From NCBI GenBank assembly GCA_934316545.1, contig CAKRDT010000016.1:1-43514 (forward strand): a DNA stretch of 43,514 nt. Reading direction: 5' to 3'. This DNA is from an uncultured Agathobacter sp. (GTDB lineage Bacteria; Bacillota; Clostridia; Lachnospirales; Lachnospiraceae). The notes under the pieces are model-generated. The model saw only the letters and a list, made by a program, of their open reading frames with translations. It had not been told where the DNA came from and did not search any database. Positions 32,603 to 40,185 of this stretch are shown one piece after another (within the stretch, counting starts at the first letter, position 1; every line of letters begins with the position of its first letter). Made by a program: the position numbers and the translations under genes.

Positions 32603-33447
32603 TGAAAAAGAAAACCTGGAATATTATTATAAGACATGTTGTTCTTGCGTTCCTTGCATTCATCTGGTTAGTTCCGATCGTATGGCTGTTTGTGACTTCG
32701 CTTTCAACGGTAAAAGGTGTAAGTGGAAAAAATTTCTTCCCAAAGCACTGGACGCTTGCAAACTACAACCAGTTGTTCTTCCATACGGATACAGCAGCGA
32801 ACTTCCCGGCGTGGTTTAGCAATACGTTTATTGTAGCGTTTTTTTCCTGCATCGTTTCTTTTCTGTTTGTACTGATGGTATCTTATGCGTTCAGCTGTAT
32901 GAGATTTAAAGGAAGAAAAAAGTTGATGAGCTTTTCCATCATCCTTGGAATGTTCCCTGGTGTACTTTCCATGATTGCTGTCTACTTTGTGTTAAAAATG
33001 TTAGGACTTACGGATTCTCTTGCCGGACTTGTGTTTATTTATTCTGCCGGTTCCGGACTTGGATTCCTGATATTAAAGGGCTTTTTTGATACCATTCCGG
33101 TATCGCTCCGCGAGGCAGCCCGTCTTGAGGGAGCATCGGAGGCAACCATCTTTACCAAGATTATTATTCCGTTATCAAAGCCGATGATCGTATATACGAT
33201 CATTCAGTCTTTCTTGAATCCGTGGATGGATTTCGTCATGGCTCGTATTATGATCAAGTCCAAGGATTCCGCAGATTGGACGGTTGCCATCGGACTTTAT
33301 AATCTGCTTCAGAGATCACTGATTGGAGATTATTTTGCAATCTTCTGTGCCGGTGGTGTTATGATTGCAATTCCGATTTCTATCCTGTTCGTAGTAATGC
33401 AGAAGTTCTACGTGGAAGGTGTTACCGGTGGAGCTGTAAAGGGCTAA
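32602..33447 (+). CDS. ABC transporter permease, MalG-like
   Basis: A 281-aa membrane protein with six hydrophobic segments. First segment VVLAFLAFIWLVPIVWLFVTSL, then the permease core ending in MIAIPISILFVVMQKFYVEGVTGGAVKG, typical of MalG. EAA loop: IPVSLREAARLEGASEATIFTKIIIPLSKP. GAGGAGG lies upstream of the ATG and the start is coupled to the preceding stop. It completes the importer with the MalF-like protein and the binding lipoprotein. Confidence 0.93.
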   Translation: MKKKTWNIIIRHVVLAFLAFIWLVPIVWLFVTSLSTVKGVSGKNFFPKHWTLANYNQLFFHTDTAANFPAWFSNTFIVAFFSCIVSFLFVLMVSYAFSCMRFKGRKKLMSFSIILGMFPGVLSMIAVYFVLKMLGLTDSLAGLVFIYSAGSGLGFLILKGFFDTIPVSLREAARLEGASEATIFTKIIIPLSKPMIVYTIIQSFLNPWMDFVMARIMIKSKDSADWTVAIGLYNLLQRSLIGDYFAIFCAGGVMIAIPISILFVVMQKFYVEGVTGGAVKG

Positions 33448-33479
33448 TGTAATAATTATTTTTGAGGAGAGTATTTCAA

Positions 33480-35330
33480 ATGGATAAATTTGTATTAAAT
33501 CTTATTCATCGTCCGGAATTAGTGCCGGAGTATTCCGCAACTGTCACAGGACAGGGTAAGGAAGAAGATATCGGAGATAAGGCACTTCTGACCGAGTCGC
33601 TGGATATCTTTAAGACACAACAGAGACTGGCTCATGAGAATGGACTTAAGGTTACGATTCAGATGACCTATGCATCCCTTTTCAATGATGAGGCAGTTGA
33701 GATCGCTAAGCATGACCACGAAGAGTATGGCGATGAGATCGCATTATCTTTACTTGGTCTGCCTTGTGAAGAATTCCGTGAAAAATACAAGACCAAAGAC
33801 TTCTGTATCTGGATGTTCTCTATGGAAGACAAGAAAGCAATCGTAAACGATGTATTCGAAAAGTTCCATGACAAGTTCGGATTCTATCCGGAGTCAACAG
33901 GTTCTTATTATATGGATGCGGATCTGACTAACTATATCAAGGAGAAGTATCCGACGGTTAAATGTGCGGTTGCTACCTGTTGGGAGGAAGGCCCGAAGGC
34001 ATATCATACCTGTAACAATTCATGGTATACATTATTCGATGGAGGCCCATGGGCACCATGGATTCCTTCGAAGCAGAACACACATGCACCGGCTGCAAAC
34101 AAGCAAGAGGATAGCGGAATCGTAGCAATCCCTCACCTTTCACGTGATCTGATCGCATGTTACGACGGAAACGGTTCCAACTTCGGAACCCATCCACAGA
34201 ACGTACTTCGTGGAATGATCTACGATACCAAGACATGGGAGTACCCATATCTGTACAATCTGATCGATCAGTATCGTTCACTTGAGAAATACAACAACGG
34301 ATATGCATACAACATGATGTTCGTTGGACCTGGCTGGATGAACAAGATGGGACGTTGGGAGCAGCCATACGAGCTTCTTTACAAGTCCTACAGTGACGGA
34401 TGTGCTTACTATGGTAAGTTAAAGAAAGAAGGACAGCTCGTTGACATGACCATGTCCGAGTTTGCTGACTACTATCGTGAGAAGAAGGGTGTCAACGACA
34501 ACAATTATAACGAGCCGGAGTGTGCACTCTGGAGAGATATTTTATATGGATCCGACAAGCAGCTGTTCTGGTACTGCGATCCATACATGAGAGCCTGTGT
34601 CAACATGGATCAGGGTGGAGCGATCGTAGACCTTCGCCCATATGCAGCGAAGCTTGAGTGGCCGGTTGGAATCGGAACAAAGCACGTTCAGGATGCCTCT
34701 TATCCATTCCTGATCCAGGAGAAGTACCGTGCCGGATACTTTACACATTATGCAGGAGAAGGAACCGTAAGAAGTGCGAAACTTTCTTACAAGGGAGAGG
34801 AAGTTGATCTGTGTCTCTGCCCAACACACGCACATTTTTCACAGGAAGGCAAGACAAGAATCCTGACACTGGATCCTGTAACGATCGAGTTTAACGATCT
34901 GACAGTGAAACTCCAGACCAAGGAGTATTTCGAAGAGGGATCTTCCAATATCAAGATTGAGCGTCACATCCTTGAGATGAGCAATCCGGATGCCGAAGTT
35001 ACCTTAAACGAGTACATGGTAGCATGTTACGGTACCACAGAGTATTCTGAGGATATGTCCAATATCAAGTTAAGAATCGATGGACCGGAAGTTAAGACCA
35101 TTGATTACGCATACAAGTGCCGTGAGGAGGGCGTTGTAGGTGCAACCGAAGTCTCAGCAGTCGTTCCTGAGATCGAGACAAGAGTTTCCATGACCGCATC
35201 TGACTCTGCAGCAGAGGGATACGTGAAAGAAGGTTATGCATTCTCACCAATGTTCACACTTGGTTACAAGAAAACAATCTCAGATAAGGAGGTATTTGCA
35301 ACATGGCTCAACTTGGCAAAGGCAAATTAA
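33480..35330 (+). CDS. Uncharacterised 616-aa cytoplasmic protein of the galactan operon
   Basis: I do not recognise this family with confidence. The ATG at 33480 has GAGGAG upstream. There is no signal peptide or membrane segment. Residues about 1-250 look like an alpha/beta barrel: NLIHRPELVPEYSA, GLKVTIQMTYASLFND, EYGDEIALSLLG, GFYPESTGSYYMDADLTNYIKEKYPTVK, CAVATCWEEGPKAYHTCNNSW, GGPWAPWIPSKQNTHAPA and IPHLSRDLIACYDG, with many Trp, His, Asp and Glu as in sugar-active enzymes; the style recalls NodB/GH57-type or DUF3863/DUF3864 proteins, which is a guess. The C-terminal ~200 residues (KLSYKGEEVDLCLCPTHAHF onward) look like beta-sandwich. It sits between the importer and a cytoplasmic GH53, so it probably acts on imported galacto-oligosaccharides. 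It overlaps the next gene by 28 nt. Confidence 0.75.
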   Translation: MDKFVLNLIHRPELVPEYSATVTGQGKEEDIGDKALLTESLDIFKTQQRLAHENGLKVTIQMTYASLFNDEAVEIAKHDHEEYGDEIALSLLGLPCEEFREKYKTKDFCIWMFSMEDKKAIVNDVFEKFHDKFGFYPESTGSYYMDADLTNYIKEKYPTVKCAVATCWEEGPKAYHTCNNSWYTLFDGGPWAPWIPSKQNTHAPAANKQEDSGIVAIPHLSRDLIACYDGNGSNFGTHPQNVLRGMIYDTKTWEYPYLYNLIDQYRSLEKYNNGYAYNMMFVGPGWMNKMGRWEQPYELLYKSYSDGCAYYGKLKKEGQLVDMTMSEFADYYREKKGVNDNNYNEPECALWRDILYGSDKQLFWYCDPYMRACVNMDQGGAIVDLRPYAAKLEWPVGIGTKHVQDASYPFLIQEKYRAGYFTHYAGEGTVRSAKLSYKGEEVDLCLCPTHAHFSQEGKTRILTLDPVTIEFNDLTVKLQTKEYFEEGSSNIKIERHILEMSNPDAEVTLNEYMVACYGTTEYSEDMSNIKLRIDGPEVKTIDYAYKCREEGVVGATEVSAVVPEIETRVSMTASDSAAEGYVKEGYAFSPMFTLGYKKTISDKEVFATWLNLAKAN

Positions 35331-35521
35331 ACTACAGATGCCCATCCTGCTTCCTCAGAGATCTGGACATTGATATGTTTTACAACAAGGAAACAGGCAT
35401 TTATAGCTGCATTCGTTGCCAGTATAGAGGAACGGAGCAGGACGTTTTAGAAAAAAATGAGATGATCCGCTTCCGCTACAAGGCAATGCATGATCGAATT
35501 ACGAAATTCGATTTTGATTAA
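35303..35521 (+). CDS. Small zinc-ribbon protein overlapping the preceding gene
   Basis: A 72-aa protein with two knuckles, C13-x2-C16 (RCPSC) and C36-x2-C39 (SCIRC), spaced 19 residues apart as in rubredoxin-like or transcription-factor zinc ribbons. The C-terminus (QDVLEKNEMIRFRYKAMHDRITKFDFD) is probably helical. AAGGAGG about 10 nt upstream of the ATG is one of the better ribosome binding sites in the operon, which argues that it is truly expressed although 28 nt lie inside the preceding gene. The function is unknown; it could be a partner or regulator of the 616-aa protein or a nucleic-acid binder. Confidence 0.7.
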   Translation: MAQLGKGKLNYRCPSCFLRDLDIDMFYNKETGIYSCIRCQYRGTEQDVLEKNEMIRFRYKAMHDRITKFDFD

Positions 35522-35526
35522 AAACA

Positions 35527-35554
35527 AAGCTGCCGTACGAAAGTGCGGCAGCTT
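35527..35554 (+). other. Intercistronic hairpin before the cytoplasmic GH53 gene
   Basis: A 12-bp stem AAGCTGCCGTAC / GTGCGGCAGCTT (one G-U pair) with a GAAA tetraloop. It is followed by only two T, so it may be an mRNA stabiliser or a weak attenuator. Confidence 0.65.
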
Positions 35555-35577
35555 GTATTAAATTAAGGAGAAAAGGC

Positions 35578-36693
35578 ATGAAATTTGTAAAAGGCATGGA
35601 TTTATCTACATTACTGGAACTTGAGAAATGTGGAGCCAAATATTATGTCGATGGAACCGAGATGGATATCCTCGATATCATGAAAAAGTATGACGTCGAC
35701 ACGATCCGTATCCGCCTGTGGAATGATCCGTACTCTGAGAGTGGAGAGTCCTATGGAGCCGGAGAGAATGATCTTAAGACAACGCTTGCGATTGCAAAGA
35801 AAGTAACCGATGCAGGTCTTGGCGTGCTCTTAAACTTCCATTACAGTGATTTCTGGGCCGATCCGGGCAAGCAGATCAAGCCAAAGGCGTGGGAAGGCTA
35901 TAGTGTTGAGGAATTGGAGAAGGCAGTATATGATTTTACCGTTGATACGATGAAAGTATTCCGTGACAACGGAATCAACACAACGATGGTACAGGTTGGC
36001 AACGAGCTCTCAAACGGTCTGCTTTGGCCGGAGGGCAAGGTTCCAAACTATGACAATATCGCAAAGTTTGTGAATGCGGGTATCCGCGGCGTGCGTGCGA
36101 TCAATGCGGATGTGCCGATCATGATTCATCTGGACAACGGCGGAAACAATGCTTTGTACCGCGAGTGGTTCGACGAGTTTACAAAGCGTGGCGAGGACTT
36201 CCAGCTGATCGGATTGTCTTATTATCCGTTCTGGCACGGAACACTTGATATGCTGACAGATAATATGAACGATATTGCCGAGCGTTACGGTAAGGAACTG
36301 ATCGTTGCAGAGGTTTCCATGGGATATACAATGGAGGACTACAAGGGTTACGAGAAGCTGACCGATGATGAACGTAAGGGTTATGCGACCAAGCCGGAAC
36401 TCGTTGCCAAGATTGAGTATCCGATGACGGTTCAGGGACAGTACGATTTCATGGAAGATTTCCTGAATCGCATCAGCCACATTAAGGGAAACAAGGGAAA
36501 AGGCTTTTTCTACTGGGAGCCGGCATGGATTCCGGTTCCGGGTTCCGGATGGGCAACCGAAGCATCCTTAAAGTATATGAATGACAAAGGACCATGCGGT
36601 AATGAGTGGGCAAATCAGGCGTTGTTTGATTATAACGGAAATGCGCTGCCTACATGGAATCTGATCAGGGATTTCAAACCGGAGAATGAATAA
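35578..36693 (+). CDS. Cytoplasmic endo-beta-1,4-galactanase-like enzyme, GH53
   Basis: A 371-aa GH53 enzyme without signal peptide or accessory domains. Catalytic residues are conserved: acid/base E143 in QVGNELSNGLLW and nucleophile E245 in LIVAEVSMGY. Other family blocks: GMDLSTLLELEKCGAKYY, IRLWNDPYSESG, LLNFHYSDFWADP, LIGLSYYPFWHGT and FFYWEPAWIPVPGSG. AAGGAG precedes the ATG. It is the last gene of the transporter operon. A cytoplasmic location suggests that it trims imported galacto-oligosaccharides to smaller products for GH42, a different job from the lipoprotein GH53 at 27444; exact mode (endo or exo) is not visible. Confidence 0.9.
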   Translation: MKFVKGMDLSTLLELEKCGAKYYVDGTEMDILDIMKKYDVDTIRIRLWNDPYSESGESYGAGENDLKTTLAIAKKVTDAGLGVLLNFHYSDFWADPGKQIKPKAWEGYSVEELEKAVYDFTVDTMKVFRDNGINTTMVQVGNELSNGLLWPEGKVPNYDNIAKFVNAGIRGVRAINADVPIMIHLDNGGNNALYREWFDEFTKRGEDFQLIGLSYYPFWHGTLDMLTDNMNDIAERYGKELIVAEVSMGYTMEDYKGYEKLTDDERKGYATKPELVAKIEYPMTVQGQYDFMEDFLNRISHIKGNKGKGFFYWEPAWIPVPGSGWATEASLKYMNDKGPCGNEWANQALFDYNGNALPTWNLIRDFKPENE

Positions 36694-36721
36694 ATCGCTA
36701 TTTTCAGTGATAAAACATAAG

Positions 36722-36770
36722 GCGCGCGATACATTGCAGAAAAATTTTGTGATGTGTCGTGCGTTTTTTT
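36722..36770 (+). terminator. Terminator of the galactan operon
   Basis: GCGCGCGATACAT pairs with ATGTGTCGTGCG (with G-U pairs) around a long loop and is followed by TTTTTTT. Confidence 0.7.
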
Positions 36771-36833
36771 GCAACTGTGGCAGAGAGTTGGCGAGGAATT
36801 GGTGGAAATCCGCACTCTTACGCACTTCGATGC

Positions 36834-36862
36834 TTGACGTATGGGAATCTCAAACGTATAAT
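36834..36862 (+). promoter_or_regulatory. Promoter of hisS
   Basis: -35 TTGACG (36834-36839), a 17-bp spacer, perfect -10 TATAAT (36857-36862), 37 bp before the start. Confidence 0.75.
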
Positions 36863-36898
36863 AAATTCTGGATAATTAGAGATTACGGAGGAAAGCAG

Positions 36899-38158
36899 AT
36901 GGCATTAAGCAAGAAGCCGGTAAACGGCATGAAGGATATATTACCAGCAGAGATGGAAATCCGCGATTATGTGACAAGCGTGATCAAAGATACTTATCGC
37001 AGCTTCGGTTTTACACCGATTGAGACACCATGTATGGAGAATATCGCAAACCTCTCCAACAAGCAGGGCGGAGAGAATGAGAAGCTGATCTTTAAGGTGT
37101 TGAAGAGAGGCGAAAAATTGAATTTGGAGACAGCAAAGGAAGAGGCGGATGTCGTTGATTTCGGTATGCGTTATGACCTCACTGTTCCACTTTCCCGTTT
37201 CTATGCAAATAATGCCAACGATCTGCCGAGTCCTTTTAAGGCATTACAGATCGGAAGTGTGTGGAGAGCGGATCGTCCGCAGAGAGGCCGTTACCGCCAG
37301 TTTACGCAGTGTGACATCGATATCTTAGGAGAGCCGAGCAATCTTGCGGAGATCGAGCTGATCAACGCTACGACCACAACGATCGGAAGACTCGGATTCA
37401 AGAATTTTGAGATCCGTATCAATGAGCGAAGAATCTTAAAGGCGATGGCTGCATATAGCGGATTTGCAGAGGATGATTACGACAGCGTATTTATCACCCT
37501 CGACAAGATGGACAAGATCGGAGTTGAAGGCGTTGCCGAGGAGCTTGCAAAAGATGGTTACGCACAGGAATCGATCGACAAATATTTAGGACTTTTCAAG
37601 CTGCTTGAGGAGAAGAAGGATGTCGCCGAAGGCGTTGCATTCCTCGCTGATACATTAGGCGATTTTCTTGATGAGGAAGTCGTTACGAACATGACAGAGA
37701 TCGCTACAGCCGTGAATGCGACCAAGAATGCAGAGTTTACACTGGTATTCGATCCGACACTGGTGCGTGGCATGAGCTATTATACAGGAACGATCTTCGA
37801 GATCTCCATGCCGGAGCTTGGCGCAGCCTGCGGCGGCGGTGGAAGATACGATAAGATGATCGGCAAGTTTACCGGAAACGATGTTCCGGCCTGCGGATTC
37901 TCGATCGGATTTGAGCGTATCATCTTACTTCTTATGGAGAGCGGATTCAAGATTCCGGAGAGCCCGAAGAGAGTGGCTTATCTCGTGGAGAAGAAGTATC
38001 CGGCAGAGAAGCTTGTAGATGTGATGAAGCAGGCGAAGGAAGCGCGTGAGAACGGACAGCAGGTACTTGTTGTGCGCATGAATAAGAATAAGAAATTCCA
38101 GAAAGAACAGCTCGCAAAAGAGGGTTATGAAGAGTTTGTGGAATTTTTTAACAGATAG
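36899..38158 (+). CDS. hisS: Histidine--tRNA ligase
   Basis: A 419-aa class II synthetase. Visible motifs: motif 1 region (FGFTPIETPCMENI), motif 2 (VWRADRPQRGRYRQFTQCDIDI), the histidine-specific FDPTLVRGMSYYTGTIFEI and motif 3 (ACGFSIGFERIILLL), then a C-terminal anticodon-binding domain (VAYLVEKKYPAEKLV to EGYEEFVEFF). The ATG at 36899 has GGAGG upstream; the frame is open 71 codons further upstream, but that part covers the terminator and promoter. No T-box leader was seen. It is cytoplasmic and essential for translation. Confidence 0.96.
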   Translation: MALSKKPVNGMKDILPAEMEIRDYVTSVIKDTYRSFGFTPIETPCMENIANLSNKQGGENEKLIFKVLKRGEKLNLETAKEEADVVDFGMRYDLTVPLSRFYANNANDLPSPFKALQIGSVWRADRPQRGRYRQFTQCDIDILGEPSNLAEIELINATTTTIGRLGFKNFEIRINERRILKAMAAYSGFAEDDYDSVFITLDKMDKIGVEGVAEELAKDGYAQESIDKYLGLFKLLEEKKDVAEGVAFLADTLGDFLDEEVVTNMTEIATAVNATKNAEFTLVFDPTLVRGMSYYTGTIFEISMPELGAACGGGGRYDKMIGKFTGNDVPACGFSIGFERIILLLMESGFKIPESPKRVAYLVEKKYPAEKLVDVMKQAKEARENGQQVLVVRMNKNKKFQKEQLAKEGYEEFVEFFNR

Positions 38159-38168
38159 TTACGATTCA

Positions 38169-38237
38169 CAGGTGTTGACAGAAGAAATGTGAGAGGCGAA
38201 TTTATTCGCATGCGAACATTTCAACTGTCAGCACCTG
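38169..38237 (+). other. Long imperfect hairpin between hisS and aspS
   Basis: The 22-nt arms 38169-38190 and 38216-38237 pair with three mismatches (CAGGTG...CACCTG at the base), and the loop carries an inner GCGAA/TTCGC hairpin. It is not followed by a T run. A TTGACA at 38175 inside the left arm has no good -10. Confidence 0.65.
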
Positions 38238-38258
38238 AAATCAGGAACCTCCATTCCA

Positions 38259-38319
38259 CATAAGCAAAATGAGAAGTTGCGGAGCAACGACAGACACGAA
38301 GTGGCTGATTTTGCGCATG
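38259..38319 (+). ncRNA. Possible three-way-junction RNA element in the aspS leader
   Basis: GCAAAAT (38264-38270) pairs with ATTTTGC (38308-38314). Inside lie two hairpins, GTTGC/GCAAC (38276-38288) and CAGACAC/GTGGCTG (38291-38307, one mismatch). This geometry suggests a folded leader of aspS. It has no T-box consensus and matches no riboswitch that I know; hand-drawn pairing only. Confidence 0.35.
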
Positions 38320-38376
38320 GGAAAGGAGGGGACTGTGAATCGTGAGAGTAATGATAGATAAATTAAGGAGACAATT

Positions 38377-40179
38377 ATGGCAGAATCAATGAAGGGCTTA
38401 CACAGAAGCCACAGATGTACAGAGGTAAGCAGTGCCAACATCGGTGAGAAAGTTACCGTGATGGGCTGGGTACAGAAGAGAAGAAATTTAGGAAGTCTGA
38501 TCTTTATCGACTTACGTGATAGAAGCGGTCTGTTACAGATCGTATTTGATGAGGACAGTGTCGGAGCAGAGGGCTTCGCCAAGGCGGGAACGTTAAGAAG
38601 CGAGTACGTCGTTGCTATCGAGGGAACCGTGCAGAAGCGTTCCGCAGCCGTCAACGAGAATTTAAAGACCGGAGATATCGAAGTGATCGCAACAAGCCTT
38701 CGTATCCTTTCCGAGTCACAGACACCTCCGTTTGCAATCGAGGAGAACAGCCAGACAAAGGAGGATATCCGCCTGAAATATCGTTATCTTGATTTAAGAA
38801 GACCGGATATCCAGCGCAACTTAATGCTCAAGAGCCGTGTGCTCGGTCTGATGCGTCAGTTTATGGCAAATGAGGGATTCTTAGAGATCGAGACTCCGAT
38901 CCTTTGTAAGTCCACACCGGAGGGCGCAAGAGACTATCTTGTACCGAGCCGTGTACATCCGGGTAATTTTTATGCGCTGCCACAGTCTCCGCAGCTGTTC
39001 AAACAGCTTCTGATGGCTTCCGGATATGACCGTTATTTCCAGATCGCAAGATGCTTCCGTGACGAGGATCTTCGTGCGGACCGTCAGCCGGAGTTTACAC
39101 AGGCAGATATGGAGTTATCTTTCGTAGATATTGAGGACGTTCTCGATGTAAACGAGCGTCTTCTTAAATATGTTTTCAAAGAAGCAATCGGTGTCGATAT
39201 CCAGCTTCCGCTGCCACGTATGCCTTGGCAGGAAGCGATGGATCGTTTCGGTTCCGACAAGCCGGATACCCGTTTCGGCATGGAACTGGTTGATGTATCG
39301 GATGTCGTTAAAGGATGCGGATTCGGTGTATTTACCGGTGCGCTTGAGAATGGTGGATCTGTCCGTGGTATCAATGTTGAGGGACAGGGGGCTATGCCTC
39401 GTAAGAAGATCGACAAGCTTGTTGAGCATGCAAAGGGATGCGGCGCAAAGGGACTTGCTTATCTGTGCATCAACGAGGATGGCTCGTATAAGTCATCTTT
39501 TGCAAAGTTCATGACAGAGGATGAGTTACATGCATTAGTAGAGAAGATGAACGGTAAGCCGGGCGACTTGCTTCTGTTTGCAGCAGATAAAAATAAGATT
39601 GTATGGAACGTGCTTGGTGCACTCCGTCTTCAGCTCGGTGAGGAGCTCGGTCTGATGGATGAAAATCAGTACAACTTCCTGTGGGTAACGGAATTCCCGC
39701 TTCTTGAGTGGTCCGATGAGGAGAACCGCTTTATGGCGATGCATCATCCATTCACGATGCCGATGGAAGAGGATTGGGACAAGATTGATACCGATCCGGG
39801 TGCTGTACGTGCCAAGGCTTACGATATCGTATTAAACGGAACCGAGCTGGGTGGCGGATCTGTTCGTATCCATCAGGATGATATCCAGGAGAAGATGTTC
39901 GAGGTTCTCGGATTTACCAAGGAGCGCGCGCATGAACAGTTCGGATTCCTGTTAGATGCATTTTCTTACGGAGTTCCGCCGCACGCAGGACTTGCATATG
40001 GTGTGGATCGTATGATCATGCACATGGTTCATGCGGATTCCATCCGTGACGTTATCGCATTCCCGAAGGTAAAAGATGCATCGGATCTGATGTCCGAGGC
40101 TCCGGGAACCGTAGACGAGAAGCAGCTTGAGGAACTTGGAATCCGGATTACAGCACCACAAGAGGACAGCGAGCAGTAA
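38377..40179 (+). CDS. aspS: Aspartate--tRNA ligase, bacterial type
   Basis: A 600-aa class II synthetase. N-terminal OB-fold anticodon-binding domain (MGWVQKRRNLGSLIFIDLRDRSG), motif 2 (CFRDEDLRADRQPEFTQAD), the bacterial GAD insertion domain (about 290-410), HHPFTMP, LNGTELGGGSVRIH and motif 3 (AYGVDRMIMHMVHADSIRDVIAFPK). The length and insertion are typical of bacterial AspRS. AAGGAG precedes the ATG. Whether it also charges tRNA-Asn cannot be told from sequence alone. The unknown membrane protein gene follows after 6 nt. Confidence 0.96.
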   Translation: MAESMKGLHRSHRCTEVSSANIGEKVTVMGWVQKRRNLGSLIFIDLRDRSGLLQIVFDEDSVGAEGFAKAGTLRSEYVVAIEGTVQKRSAAVNENLKTGDIEVIATSLRILSESQTPPFAIEENSQTKEDIRLKYRYLDLRRPDIQRNLMLKSRVLGLMRQFMANEGFLEIETPILCKSTPEGARDYLVPSRVHPGNFYALPQSPQLFKQLLMASGYDRYFQIARCFRDEDLRADRQPEFTQADMELSFVDIEDVLDVNERLLKYVFKEAIGVDIQLPLPRMPWQEAMDRFGSDKPDTRFGMELVDVSDVVKGCGFGVFTGALENGGSVRGINVEGQGAMPRKKIDKLVEHAKGCGAKGLAYLCINEDGSYKSSFAKFMTEDELHALVEKMNGKPGDLLLFAADKNKIVWNVLGALRLQLGEELGLMDENQYNFLWVTEFPLLEWSDEENRFMAMHHPFTMPMEEDWDKIDTDPGAVRAKAYDIVLNGTELGGGSVRIHQDDIQEKMFEVLGFTKERAHEQFGFLLDAFSYGVPPHAGLAYGVDRMIMHMVHADSIRDVIAFPKVKDASDLMSEAPGTVDEKQLEELGIRITAPQEDSEQ

Positions 40180-40185
40180 TCTTAT

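Noticed and set aside
36686..36898. Upstream extension of the hisS frame by 71 codons
   Set aside because: It covers the terminator of the galactan operon and the hisS promoter, and the ATG at 36899 has a proper ribosome binding site.
38159..38376. T-box riboswitch before aspS
   Set aside because: No T-box consensus (AGGGTGGnACCGCG) and no antiterminator/terminator pair with a T run.
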